NCBI GenBank assembly: GCA_035268885.1
Contig: DATFKA010000080.1
Span: 30,945 to 94,944, forward strand
Direction: 5' to 3'
Origin: DATFKA01 sp035268885
GTDB taxonomy: Bacteria > Bacteroidota > Bacteroidia > Chitinophagales > Saprospiraceae
Length of the DNA stretch: 64,000 nucleotides
The position numbers were made by a program, and so were the translations under genes. A model generated the notes under the pieces. It worked only from the letters and a program-made list of their open reading frames with translations, had not been told where the DNA came from and ran no database searches. Below, one piece after another: positions 1 through 8,264 of the stretch (positions are counted from its first letter, which is position 1; each line of letters starts with the position of its first letter).

Positions 1-126
1 GATGATCATCCGCTCGGTCAGGCCATTTTGTAGATTCTGCATATAATCGAAGCGGGCCTTGAACAACTTCAGGTCAGGCCCGTCCTCTGATTTTATTACT
101 TTCCACGATTTTTCGTGATCCATCAT
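1..126 (-). CDS. NUDIX hydrolase-like protein, N-terminal part (cut by window edge)
   Basis: The first 42 residues of a protein are read on the minus strand from tandem ATG codons at 126 and 123; the rest lies outside the window. The fragment contains WKVIKSEDGPDLKLFKARFD followed by a conserved-looking N-G-L-T-E-R segment. From memory this matches the N-terminal lead-in of Bacteroidota NUDIX pyrophosphatases, which precedes the first beta strand of the fold. The NUDIX box itself is not in view, so the family call rests on this short similarity and is tentative. The gene lies downstream of, and in the same direction as, the helical-repeat protein at 150-1124, with a gap of about 23 bases, so the two may be co-transcribed. 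Confidence 0.45.
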   Translation of the reverse strand, partial: MMDHEKSWKVIKSEDGPDLKLFKARFDYMQNLQNGLTERMII

Positions 127-149
127 TCTATCTTGGTAAGGGTCGCTCC

Positions 150-1124
150 CTAATCTTCGTCAATAATAGCATCGTCAATGACATCGTCGCCGTCGCCGTC
201 GTTGTCACTAAAACCGTGGGTCTTACCCTGTTTTTCTTTCTTTTCCTCGCCCTTGGAAATGCGTACATCCCCTTCGTTTCCGTAATCGCCGTCGGCAAAG
301 CGTTCTGCTTTCTTAAAAAAGTCATCCATCCCCTCCATGGTGCTTTCTTTGGCATCTTCCAGGCTATCGGTGAAATCGCGCGTTTTGTCTTTGGCCCGCT
401 CCTCTATCTTATCGCCCATCTTCTTGGCCTTGTCCATCATCGACTCCATAGAAGAGTCTGATTCTTCCCTGGCTTTCGCCGCCTCTTCCTGGGCTTTATC
501 CATCATCTCGCTGGCTTTTTCCCGGGCTTTTTTAAGGAAATCTCCTCCTTTCTCTCGTACTTGCTTGCCTATCTTCTCAGAAAATTCGCCTAGTTTTTCG
601 GCAGCATCTTCTCCTTTATCCAGGAGTTTACCTCCGGTCTGAGCCCCTTTATTTAATACGCGATCCCCCAGCTGCTCCAGCGCACTGGGCTCGCGCGGTG
701 CCTCCGGCTCGGAGGGGGTCTCTTCTTTGCTTACCTCAACTTCATCAATCATTCCAAAGTCGAGTCCGCTATCTTCAGATTCCGTCTTAGGCGGCTCGCT
801 AGAGGCATCGGCCTGGTTGGTTTCCTTCCTCATTTCTGCTGCTTTATCCTTTGCCTTTTCCGATACATCTTTTCCCATCTCTTTGGCTTTAGTATAGGCC
901 TCTTTGGCTTCTGCCTGGGCAATATCAAAAAAGTCTTCGGCACTTTCCTTGACATCCTCACCAATATCTTCCGCTCTGTCGGTGGCTTTTTTTAGCAATT
1001 CCTCCGACTTATCTTTCAGCTCGCGTCCCTTTTCCCGGGTCGTTTCCACTGCTTTATCGGCCGTCGATTTTGCGACGGATTTTGCACCGAAAAGTAATTT
1101 TTTCATGTCGTTTAACAAACCCAT
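150..1124 (-). CDS. Lys/Glu/Ala-rich amphipathic-helix protein (LEA/apolipoprotein-like)
   Basis: This 324-residue protein is almost entirely built of charged amphipathic helix: repeated short blocks such as DKAKDKAAEM, EKGRELKDKSEE and DKAQEEAAKAREE fill residues 10-110 and 150-280. There is no signal peptide or clear membrane span. The middle (about 110-150) is Pro/Glu/Ser-rich and probably disordered, and the C-terminus is strongly acidic (DGDGDDVIDDAIIDED). The composition resembles LEA-type stress proteins, YtxH-like proteins and apolipoprotein-like coiled coils. This is similarity of composition, and homology or a specific function cannot be claimed. It lies between a zinc-ribbon membrane protein upstream and the NUDIX-like gene downstream, all on the minus strand and closely spaced. 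Confidence 0.7.
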   Translation of the reverse strand: MGLLNDMKKLLFGAKSVAKSTADKAVETTREKGRELKDKSEELLKKATDRAEDIGEDVKESAEDFFDIAQAEAKEAYTKAKEMGKDVSEKAKDKAAEMRKETNQADASSEPPKTESEDSGLDFGMIDEVEVSKEETPSEPEAPREPSALEQLGDRVLNKGAQTGGKLLDKGEDAAEKLGEFSEKIGKQVREKGGDFLKKAREKASEMMDKAQEEAAKAREESDSSMESMMDKAKKMGDKIEERAKDKTRDFTDSLEDAKESTMEGMDDFFKKAERFADGDYGNEGDVRISKGEEKKEKQGKTHGFSDNDGDGDDVIDDAIIDED

Positions 1125-1176
1125 AGTTAGTTATTTATTTATTTATTTTGATTTTCAATTTTTAAAGTTCCGGTCC

Positions 1177-1875
1177 CTACGGTTCCATCCATTCATTCTC
1201 AATATTCAGGAATTTTTCGATTTCGTGTTCCAGGTAAAGCGCCTGGTCTTCGCTCTTGAGTCCCTTAATCAGGCGAATATCTTTATTTTCTCCTTTTTTC
1301 CTGGCCCTTACGGCAAAAGCGTAATTAGGCCGATTATTGGTCCGGCTGGCTACGTATTGCTCCACGTATAGCTGGCCCAAATCCCGGCTGCCCAGATGCC
1401 GATTTTTATTAAAGGGCAGATTGATCGGTTTACTGACGACCGTTAATCCGTGGGTATCTACGTCAACATAAGTCTTATTCAGATACAAAGCAAGCGTGTA
1501 GAAGAACATACCTATCCCTACCATTAGGTGAAGGCTAATCATTAGCATAACTTTCCATTCGTTTTCGGCCAGGGCAATCAGCACAAAAGGCAAAGTCACC
1601 AGATTCCAAAACACGGTGAAAATGGTAAAAAAGATGATGCCCGCTTTTGTCTTCCGCCATTTTATAGCAATCTTCAGGGAAGACACCTGCTGTTGGACTT
1701 CAAAACCTTCGGGCAGGGGTATTTCTAGCCGTTCCCGTTTTACGGGTTTTTGCTGACTGTCGTCAAAATCGAAGATAGCATGACATTGGCGACATTTGGC
1801 GATTAGCTTATGGATATTCATGTCTTCGCTAAGCACTGGTGTACTACAATTCGGACAGTTGAGTTGGGTAAGCAT
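1177..1875 (-). CDS. Zinc-ribbon membrane protein, unknown function
   Basis: This 232-residue protein opens with a zinc ribbon: CPNC at residues 7-10 and CRQC about 20 residues later. A hydrophilic linker follows, then two hydrophobic helices around residues 85-145, the first near IIFFTIFTVFWNLVTLPFVL and the second near MLMISLHLMVGIGMFFYTLAL. The C-terminal 80 residues are soluble and basic/acidic. The order (zinc ribbon, two-helix membrane hairpin, cytoplasmic tail) is seen in many uncharacterised bacterial proteins, and no specific role can be assigned. The ATG start at 1875 puts the first CxxC only six residues in, as is usual. The gene is divergent from the aldo/keto reductase at 1963, with an 87-base shared upstream region that contains a small hairpin (1918-1939). 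Confidence 0.75.
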   Translation of the reverse strand: MLTQLNCPNCSTPVLSEDMNIHKLIAKCRQCHAIFDFDDSQQKPVKRERLEIPLPEGFEVQQQVSSLKIAIKWRKTKAGIIFFTIFTVFWNLVTLPFVLIALAENEWKVMLMISLHLMVGIGMFFYTLALYLNKTYVDVDTHGLTVVSKPINLPFNKNRHLGSRDLGQLYVEQYVASRTNNRPNYAFAVRARKKGENKDIRLIKGLKSEDQALYLEHEIEKFLNIENEWMEP

Positions 1876-1962
1876 CTATTTTTTTTGTCTAAAGAATCGT
1901 TTTCCCTATTTTCACGCAGCCGTTTTAGAAAAGGCGGCTAACTCGCACATAAATCTGAAGCA

Positions 1963-3009
1963 ATGCAATATTCAAGACTTGGAAATACCGACCTTAAGGT
2001 AAGTAAAATATGTTTGGGAACCATGACTTTTGGGGAACAAAATAGCGAAGCCGAAGGTCACGATCAACTGGATTACGCCTTAAAAAAAGGGATCAACTTT
2101 ATCGATACGGCCGAAATGTACGCCGTCCCCGGCCGTAAAGAGACCCAGGGAAGTACGGAACGAATTATCGGCAGCTGGATTAAAGCCCGCAAGAACCGCG
2201 ACCAATTTATCCTGGCCAGCAAAGTGACCGGTCCATCCGCGGGGCTTGCCCACATCCGTAACCCCCTAAAATTCAACCGGGAGCAAATCAACACGGCCAT
2301 CGAAGGGTCACTCCAACGACTACAAACCGATTATGTGGATCTCTATCAACTGCACTGGCCCGAACGCAAAACTAATTTTTTTGGGAAACGTGGTTATCCC
2401 ACTGCCGAAAGCCCTACTGATCAGTGGAAAGATAATCTACACTCCATTATCGAAGTGCTAAACGACCTGGTTAAAGCCGGAAAAATTCGTCATTGGGGGC
2501 TATCCAATGAAACAGCCTGGGGCGCTATGCGGTACCTTCACCTGGCTGAAATGCATGATCTACCCCGTCCGGTCAGTATTCAAAACCCCTACAGCTTACT
2601 CAACCGTTTGTACGAAGTAGGATTATCGGAGGTTTCCATCCGCGAAAACTGTGGTTTACTGGCCTATTCTCCTATGGCCTTTGGCCTTTTATCCGGAAAG
2701 TACCACACCGGAATGGCCAGAGATGCCGCTCGCCTGAATATTTTTAAGCAGATGAGCCGCTACAATAGCGATAACTCGCACGAGGCTACCGCTAAATACC
2801 TGGCCATTGCAGAAAAATACGATATATCCCTGGCCCAGCTGTCCCTGGCTTTTGTGAATACACGTCCCTTCGTGACCGCTAATATCATCGGAGCCACCAG
2901 TATGGAGCAGCTGCGAGAAAACATCGATAGTATCCAGCTTGAGATCAGTCCCGAAATCATGAAAGAAATCAATGCGGTACACGAGCAGATTCCGAATCCG
3001 GCACCTTAA
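1963..3009 (+). CDS. tas: Aldo/keto reductase, Tas family
   Basis: This 348-residue TIM-barrel NADPH-dependent oxidoreductase is close in length and sequence to Escherichia coli Tas (346 residues). Shared landmarks are the opening LGTMTFGEQNSEAEGHDQLD, the active-site Asp/Tyr in IDTAEMYAVPGRKETQG, the catalytic Lys in ILASKV, the His in YQLHWPER, the strand IQNPYSLLNR and the cofactor-binding end containing IIGATSMEQLRENI. The family reduces small aldehydes and ketones in the cytoplasm. The physiological substrate of Tas is not settled. The start is the ATG at 1963. Downstream come a heptamer repeat and the gene at 3080, 70 bases away, in the same direction. Confidence 0.93.
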   Translation: MQYSRLGNTDLKVSKICLGTMTFGEQNSEAEGHDQLDYALKKGINFIDTAEMYAVPGRKETQGSTERIIGSWIKARKNRDQFILASKVTGPSAGLAHIRNPLKFNREQINTAIEGSLQRLQTDYVDLYQLHWPERKTNFFGKRGYPTAESPTDQWKDNLHSIIEVLNDLVKAGKIRHWGLSNETAWGAMRYLHLAEMHDLPRPVSIQNPYSLLNRLYEVGLSEVSIRENCGLLAYSPMAFGLLSGKYHTGMARDAARLNIFKQMSRYNSDNSHEATAKYLAIAEKYDISLAQLSLAFVNTRPFVTANIIGATSMEQLRENIDSIQLEISPEIMKEINAVHEQIPNPAP

Positions 3010-3034
3010 TTCACTTCCTCATGTGGTCGGGTGT

Positions 3035-3076
3035 CACGACACACGACACACGACACACGACACATAACACACGAAC
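3035..3076 (+). repeat. 7-bp tandem repeat (CACGACA), four perfect and two degenerate units
   Basis: Four exact CACGACA units occupy 3035-3062, followed by CATAACA (3063-3069) and CACGAAC (3070-3076). The array ends three bases before the ATG of the next gene at 3080, so it occupies the place of the ribosome binding site. Seven-base tandem repeats are common between genes in Bacteroidota and cyanobacteria, and copy number can vary by slippage. Any effect on expression of the downstream gene is inference. Confidence 0.9.
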
Positions 3077-3079
3077 TTT

Positions 3080-3787
3080 ATGCAGGTAAAAAAGATTAAC
3101 GCCTATTTAGATGCTTTCGAGGCCTACCTTCAGGAAGAAGAAGGCGACGAACGCATCTACGTTTGGGAATCGCAAAGGCGCTGGCAGGAAAACTGGGATT
3201 TGGCCGCTACTGACCTCGCAGAGATGTACCGGCAATCGCTCCAAAACAGTACGACCCGACGCATGTGGAACCGGGAATCCTACGAACCTAAAAAAATAAT
3301 GCTGCGTTTTGCACGACTACAGCCCGAGTATTTTCGGCAGATGTTCAACGATCTGCTTAACGAAAATAAGGAAGTGTCGGGTCGCCTGAGTCGCTTCACC
3401 TATTACTGTGACCAGCTCTTGGAAATGCTACGGGAAAAACATCCTAAACGCGCTTTTCCCAGCCATTTCCACGACGATGGTTACGAAATCAGTAGCATTT
3501 ACCTGAGCTTTCAATATCCGGAGGAGTATATCCCCTACCGGCTTACGCTTTTTCAGTCCGTCATGAAAAAGCTGGGTGCCCCCAAGCCGGTGCTTGCCCA
3601 CGATACCGAGCGCTACTTTAAAGTATCCAAAACCCTGGATAATATGTTGCAAAAGCGGGAAACCCTGCTGGAAAAACACCAGCAGCGCTTAAAGGAGGGT
3701 ATTCATTACATGGAAAAAAGCCGCTTGCTCGTTTACGACCTGCTTTGTTTTATTCAAACCACAGATTTGTCTGAGGATGGACAGTAA
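3080..3787 (+). CDS. Orphan protein resembling the N-terminal region of Bacteroidota McrB-like AAA proteins
   Basis: This is a 235-residue soluble, highly charged protein without signal peptide or membrane span. From memory, several segments match the N-terminal region of McrB-type AAA+ ATPases of Bacteroidota: a W-E-x-x-x-x-W-Q-x-N-W-D motif near residues 28-40, RRMWNRESYEPKKIMLRFA (about 60-78), a F-R-Q-M-F-N-D-L-L-N-E stretch, the run SIYLSFQYPEEYIPYR, and HDTERYFKVSKTL near residue 170. In those proteins this region precedes the GTPase/ATPase motor. Here there is no motor domain and no mcrB or mcrC gene nearby, so the protein stands alone. Function is unknown; a relation to modified-DNA sensing would be inference. 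Its start codon follows immediately after a heptamer repeat. A lipoprotein gene follows 45 bases later. Confidence 0.55.
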   Translation: MQVKKINAYLDAFEAYLQEEEGDERIYVWESQRRWQENWDLAATDLAEMYRQSLQNSTTRRMWNRESYEPKKIMLRFARLQPEYFRQMFNDLLNENKEVSGRLSRFTYYCDQLLEMLREKHPKRAFPSHFHDDGYEISSIYLSFQYPEEYIPYRLTLFQSVMKKLGAPKPVLAHDTERYFKVSKTLDNMLQKRETLLEKHQQRLKEGIHYMEKSRLLVYDLLCFIQTTDLSEDGQ

Positions 3788-3832
3788 GGTAGTCCGAAAA
3801 CTACTTATTTTAAATGGATTAAAAACAACGAT

Positions 3833-4594
3833 ATGAAAAGTGCTTTCCTCTTAATACCTCTCTTTCTAGGATTTCTGGTACTCTTCTTTTCTGCCTGCCA
3901 ATCGAAAGAAAGTAATCCTGCACAGCGTATCGTCGATCAGGCCATTGAGACCCACGGTATGGATAAATTAGATCAGAGTGTGGTCGAATTCGATTTTCGG
4001 AATCGGCACTATCGCGCGACCCGACGAGGGGGGCAATTTGTATACGAACGCATTTTTGAAGATAGCCTGGGGACTATTCACGATAGCTTAAGCAACGAAG
4101 GTTTTCAGCGGCGCATCAATGGCGAAGGGGTAGAATTGACAGAAGAAAGGAAAAGTGCCTATAGCAATTCCGTGAATTCCGTCATTTACTTTGCGCTTCT
4201 CCCCTACTTTCTGAATGATCCGGCGGTTCAGAAGACTTTTTTAGGCGAAAGCCAAATCAAAGGGGAGCCCTACTACAAGGTCAAAGTAACCTTCCAGGCA
4301 GATGGCGGAGGAAAAGATCACGACGACGAATACATCTATTGGTTCCATAAAGATAATTATACCATGGACTACCTGGCCTATAATTACCAGGTAGAAGGTG
4401 GAGGGGCACGCTTTCGCGTTGCCTACGACCAACGTAAGGTAGACGGTATTCTCTTTGCGGATTACCACAATTTAAAACCCGCTGATAAAGATAACCTTGC
4501 TGTGGCCACCTTTGATAGTCTTTACCATCAGGATGCACTTATCCATCTGTCAGAAATAAAATCTGAAGACATTGCCGTGGAACTTCTTAATTAG
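3833..4594 (+). CDS. Lipoprotein, DUF6503-like, periplasmic/outer membrane
   Basis: This 253-residue protein has a lipoprotein signal ending in LFFSACQS (Cys at about residue 22). The mature part carries a stretch typical of a Bacteroidota lipoprotein family with a LolA/LppX-like beta-sheet fold: IVDQAIETHGMDKL near the N-terminus, then VEFDFRNRHYRATRRGGQF, then VIYFALLPYFLNDPAV, then YYKVKVTFQADGGGKDHDDE, and a C-terminal KVDGILFADYHNLKP. The DUF6503 assignment is from memory. Its role is unknown; members are predicted to sit on the periplasmic side of the membrane. The last 8 bases overlap the 3' end of the convergent gene at 4587. Confidence 0.7.
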   Translation: MKSAFLLIPLFLGFLVLFFSACQSKESNPAQRIVDQAIETHGMDKLDQSVVEFDFRNRHYRATRRGGQFVYERIFEDSLGTIHDSLSNEGFQRRINGEGVELTEERKSAYSNSVNSVIYFALLPYFLNDPAVQKTFLGESQIKGEPYYKVKVTFQADGGGKDHDDEYIYWFHKDNYTMDYLAYNYQVEGGGARFRVAYDQRKVDGILFADYHNLKPADKDNLAVATFDSLYHQDALIHLSEIKSEDIAVELLN

Positions 4595-5384
4595 ATCGGT
4601 TTAGGAAGCGGCGAAGACCCGGTAAATCATCGGTATTGATCAGGTCAACCTGAGCCCTGAGTAGTGTGCGCCAGGCATTGGGATGATCGGGAGTCGCCCA
4701 AAAACGAACTCGTTTTCCTTCTGCATGGGCATTGGCCACCAGCAGACGCAGTTTTTTCCATTCTGTCTCTGAAATTTGACCACTACCGTCCCATTCGAAT
4801 AGACGACTGAAATTATCACTGATGACCGGCATTAAACCGGGAGAATACCCCTGCCCAATATCCTTGACCCGCCCGTCGAGACCAACCAGACGGGCAGTGT
4901 CCTGCTGAACAGTAGTAAAGGGGCGGTCTCCAGAAAGGAAAATAGTGACCGCTCCTTGCTGAATCAAATCATCCTGATATTGGGTTAGTATATCCTGATA
5001 GGGTTCGAGCAGCTGACGCAAACGACGATATACCTGCTCTCCATCACTTTTAATGTCGATCATCAGAAAAAATACAGTCTGGTAATCTGGGTAGACCTGA
5101 CCAGCATTAGCCCTTACGATCTGGGCTAATGGTTCGAGATATAAGCGCTTGAGGCTGCGCTCTGGAGAGGGCTTCGAGGGTCGATCGTGGTATACGTATA
5201 GCTCCCCGTCGATGAGATGAACATCCGCTTCAACACTGGTAAATCCCTGCGCCAGTGCGTCAAATAAAGGTCGGGGATGCTCGTAATCATTATGGGCATG
5301 GGCATTCTGCAAGGGTTTCACCTGCCCATAAAGTGCAATCGAGGAAATACTTATAAAAGAAAAGAGGAATAAAAAGCGCATCAT
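4587..5384 (-). CDS. Secreted PLC/glycerophosphodiesterase-like phosphodiesterase
   Basis: The protein has an N-terminal signal peptide (MMRFLFLFSFISISSIALYG) and a PLC-like TIM barrel. Diagnostic pieces are AHAHNDYEHPRPLFDAL, with the catalytic-type His and the metal-type Asn-Asp, then VEADVHLIDGELYVYHDR, matching the E-x-D and H-D metal and base motifs of GDPD enzymes, and FLMIDIKSDGEQVY further on. The C-terminal strand RFWATPDHPNAW is also family-like. Such proteins are often annotated as GDPD/PI-PLC or, misleadingly, as alkaline phosphatase. The likely activity is hydrolysis of phosphodiester head groups in the periplasm. I start the gene at the ATG pair 5384/5381, because the longer ORF from 5417 would put 11 polar residues before the signal peptide. 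The gene lies 36 bases after the T9SS protein on the same strand. Confidence 0.78.
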   Translation of the reverse strand: MMRFLFLFSFISISSIALYGQVKPLQNAHAHNDYEHPRPLFDALAQGFTSVEADVHLIDGELYVYHDRPSKPSPERSLKRLYLEPLAQIVRANAGQVYPDYQTVFFLMIDIKSDGEQVYRRLRQLLEPYQDILTQYQDDLIQQGAVTIFLSGDRPFTTVQQDTARLVGLDGRVKDIGQGYSPGLMPVISDNFSRLFEWDGSGQISETEWKKLRLLVANAHAEGKRVRFWATPDHPNAWRTLLRAQVDLINTDDLPGLRRFLNRSN

Positions 5385-5420
5385 TTTCAGGGTGTTTCGA
5401 TAAGGGTAAAGTAGCACTTT

Positions 5421-7406
5421 TTATCGAATCAGATGCACCTCACCACTTAGATTTTTTAGCTGGCCGGTACCCAGGCGTATCTGAGCGGCCCACATATATA
5501 CTCCGGCACTGACCGGCTGGTCGGCACTACTACCGTCCCAGCTAAAATCAGGATCATTGGCTCGACCAGCCGTCCGGTGAAAAAGTCGAGTGCCCCAGCG
5601 ATCATAAACACTAAAGGTCAGGATATCGAAATCAAACTTACCAAACAAATAAAAATGATCGTTACGCCCGTTACCGTCCGGGCTGAAAGCCGTCGGTGCG
5701 AAAAAATGGAAGCCACTCGTCTTGATAGAGACCTCTTTCCTGTCGGTACATCCATTAGCATTTACGGCCAGGACCTGATAAAGCACGTCCTGAGCAGCGG
5801 TTATGGTAATTTCCGTACAGGTCAAACAATTTGGAGTACTGGCTCCACCTGTGGGCTGCCAAAATAGACTACTATTGGCGTAATCATTATGCACAACGGC
5901 GGATAATTGTACGCTGCTTCCCCGTTCTACTTCTATACTGGCCGGATTAACCTCCAGCCTCAGATCATCCTGCTCTACGTATACAGCTCCCATGGCCGTT
6001 CCACAATCTGTAACCACGCTTACTTCATACCATCCCCCTTGCGCTACCTCAATACCTGGTGCCCGGGATCCGGTATTCCAATGATAAGCCGTCGCGCCCT
6101 CCATCTGAGGTGAAAGTTTAAGTGTTTCGCCCTGGCAAAGCATCGGAAAATCCTCCGCAAACAAGACCTCCAGAGCCGTAATTTCGTAACGCGTTGGATC
6201 CCCACCAATAACGGTTTGCGGATCATCCGAGCGTCGGGTTTGTAGTGGGCCGTCTTCTTCCATTCTTATATTCGATAAGTAAGCCTGACTGGCGTATTGT
6301 CCATGCTTGCTTTGGGCAGGAACGCGAACGCGAATAACAATACTATCCGTCCCAATGGGCAAATCCAGGCCATCAATTGCTAGTATATTGTTGCCCTCTC
6401 CACTGAGGATACGTCCCTTAAATGGATTGTAAACAATTTCTTCAATGACCAGGTCGGCAGCCAGGGTGTCTCTCAGACGTAGATTACTTTGAAAAAAAGG
6501 ACTGCGATTAACCAGGCGCAGGGTAAAGGTCAAATCCGTACAGGGGAATGCCCGGCGCAAACTAACCTGCTGGTAAAGGTTGACCGTAAAAGGGCAGGAA
6601 CAGGCATCCTGATTACTTTCTTCTCCTAATTCAGCTAATTCCCGGAAATTTCCGCTACTCAGCTCAAACTCATAAAAACGACGACTGCGCTGCCGGGGAC
6701 TCGGTACGGCAATACCAAATAAGCGGCCCCTGGCATCAAAAAACAAGGAAGGCATATTACCACTCAATCCATCCGATAATGGATAAGATGTATTATCGAT
6801 AAGCCCTCGACGCTCATCAATCGTCACTAAGCGACCTTCTTTGTGGTCAAATCCATAGAGTACGCGGGTCGTTGGGTGGTAAGCGATATCTGCGCAATAA
6901 ATACCCGGATTCCCCGTCGCTACCAACTGTCGTATTTCCGTTGGGTAATCTGCTCGTTCCAGGTTTACCCTAACCAAAATATTGTGTTGCTCCTTTTGGC
7001 TAAAGCCCATAAGAACCAAATACCGCCCATCTGGAGATATGTCTCCGGATACAAAAAAGAAAGCACTGGGTAAGTCCAGCTCCTTTAAGATAGTTAACTG
7101 ATAATTGGCGTCAAGCCGAAAAAGCTGGTATCGCGCCCCCATTTCCAGACCATAAATGAGATTATCCTTTGGGTTGTAACAAATCCCATTGAGCTGCCGA
7201 TCCGCAAAGAAGTGTAATTCTTCAAAGTCAATTTCGGGGCCGGATTGAGCTGGCCTTAAGTTTATTTTCTCTAAGGCAGATCCACCTTCTCGCTCAATGA
7301 CCCGATAAATGCGGCCACTACAGTCAAAAGGCTTTTGAGCATACCCAATGGATAAGCTCAAAAGCATCAGGACAGTCCCGATAATTGACCGTATTATTCC
7401 CTTCAT
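5421..7406 (-). CDS. Large secreted protein with CHU_C (type B T9SS) C-terminal domain
   Basis: This 661-residue protein starts with a signal peptide ending around YAQKPFDCSG. Residues about 40-260 look like a propeller-type sensor domain (repeated GxxYxPxxxxLYGxD elements such as ICYNPKDNLIYGLEM and ADIAYHPTTRVLYGFD). A middle region of Ig/DUF11-like character follows (LRDTLAADLVIEEIVYNP), then PKD-like Ig segments around 400-560. The C-terminal about 90 residues carry the gliding-motility-associated CHU_C domain: FFAPTAFSPDGNGRNDHFYL, then FSVYDRWGTRLFH, SWDGSSADQPVSAGVYMW and GEVHLIR. This domain directs export by the type IX secretion system and attachment to the cell surface. The substrate of the propeller is unknown. 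It probably forms a unit with the downstream phosphodiesterase gene. Confidence 0.88.
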   Translation of the reverse strand: MKGIIRSIIGTVLMLLSLSIGYAQKPFDCSGRIYRVIEREGGSALEKINLRPAQSGPEIDFEELHFFADRQLNGICYNPKDNLIYGLEMGARYQLFRLDANYQLTILKELDLPSAFFFVSGDISPDGRYLVLMGFSQKEQHNILVRVNLERADYPTEIRQLVATGNPGIYCADIAYHPTTRVLYGFDHKEGRLVTIDERRGLIDNTSYPLSDGLSGNMPSLFFDARGRLFGIAVPSPRQRSRRFYEFELSSGNFRELAELGEESNQDACSCPFTVNLYQQVSLRRAFPCTDLTFTLRLVNRSPFFQSNLRLRDTLAADLVIEEIVYNPFKGRILSGEGNNILAIDGLDLPIGTDSIVIRVRVPAQSKHGQYASQAYLSNIRMEEDGPLQTRRSDDPQTVIGGDPTRYEITALEVLFAEDFPMLCQGETLKLSPQMEGATAYHWNTGSRAPGIEVAQGGWYEVSVVTDCGTAMGAVYVEQDDLRLEVNPASIEVERGSSVQLSAVVHNDYANSSLFWQPTGGASTPNCLTCTEITITAAQDVLYQVLAVNANGCTDRKEVSIKTSGFHFFAPTAFSPDGNGRNDHFYLFGKFDFDILTFSVYDRWGTRLFHRTAGRANDPDFSWDGSSADQPVSAGVYMWAAQIRLGTGQLKNLSGEVHLIR

Positions 7407-7560
7407 GATCTCTATTGTCGTTCGTGGTAATCGTAAATAAAATGCTAAATGAATCTTTTTGTTTACATTCAGTTAACACTAATATACCATAAACCTCCAT
7501 CTGTTTACAATAAATTAACATAAGAATCAGAGATCATCCCTCTTTAGCAAGCGAATTGGC

Positions 7561-8079
7561 TTAATTCCGTAAGACCGGCAAATAAAAAGTCCGAATATTG
7601 TTCAGTTCGTCTTGTTCTGCGATCCTTTTCTCCTGATCAGCGAAATACCGCAAACTGATATTATCCGAGCCAAATCCTTCGTTGGTGTGAATCTCATGGT
7701 CGGGGATAGCGTACCGAATAGTATATTGAGCATTAGGCGCCAACTCCGGCACCAGATAAGACTGAAAGCGCTCTACCCGGCTCCAGTGTTCATAATCGAC
7801 TCGCCAGCTAACGCGCAGTTCCAACAAATTAGGAGCCGCCTTAAGGTTACCCTTATTAGCTACTCGGATGGCAATATATCGCTTGCCATTTTGCCGGTAT
7901 TGCAACACCTGGTCAACAATTAACAAATCCGGGCGTAATAATACTGGCTTGCGCAGTTGATAGTTCGGTTTTAGCGGGCGATAGACCCGGCGCTCGATCA
8001 CCTGAGCGTCCAGGCTAGCCATAAAAGAAAAGAATAAAAGGAAAAAAGCGGACACGATCAATAAAGGCTTGGTTTTCAT
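7561..8079 (-). CDS. Secreted Ig-like (CARDB-type) protein
   Basis: From the ATG at 8079 the protein has 172 residues and opens with a clean signal peptide (MKTKPLLIVSAFFLLFFSFM, cleavage near LDAQ). An upstream ATG at 8151 would add 24 residues in front of the signal peptide and is unlikely. The mature part, PDLLIVDQVLQYRQNGKRY through IAIRVANKGNLKAAPNLL to SLRYFADQEKRIAEQDELNN, has the pattern of CARDB Ig-like domains. In those domains the phrase about a value being added to a net of negatives (E-x-D-E-x-N-N) closes the fold. No enzymatic motif is visible. It is likely a periplasmic or surface adhesion/structural protein. It is monocistronic, with about 150 bases to each neighbour on this strand. 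Confidence 0.65.
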   Translation of the reverse strand: MKTKPLLIVSAFFLLFFSFMASLDAQVIERRVYRPLKPNYQLRKPVLLRPDLLIVDQVLQYRQNGKRYIAIRVANKGNLKAAPNLLELRVSWRVDYEHWSRVERFQSYLVPELAPNAQYTIRYAIPDHEIHTNEGFGSDNISLRYFADQEKRIAEQDELNNIRTFYLPVLRN

Positions 8080-8264
8080 GATGGAATAGTTTGGTTTGTA
8101 ATTGCTTTCAAGTGAGAGTGTAAGTAATCGCCTCATTATGACCCCTGACAAAGAAAAAATCTAAAACTTTATGTCTTGTTTCTAAGCCCAGTGATTCTTA
8201 TATTGATTTTTATTTTAGGTTTCCACCTAAAATTCGTCGATTGCCGATTAAAACTGCTGATATT

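Noticed and set aside
128..355. 75-residue minus-strand ORF at the left end
   Set aside because: It overlaps the helical-repeat gene 150-1124 on the same strand in another frame and has no recognisable pattern; its Arg/Lys/Thr runs come from the reverse frame of Lys/Glu-rich codons.
3035..3076. Short repeat array as a CRISPR
   Set aside because: Units are seven bases with no spacers; it is a simple tandem repeat.
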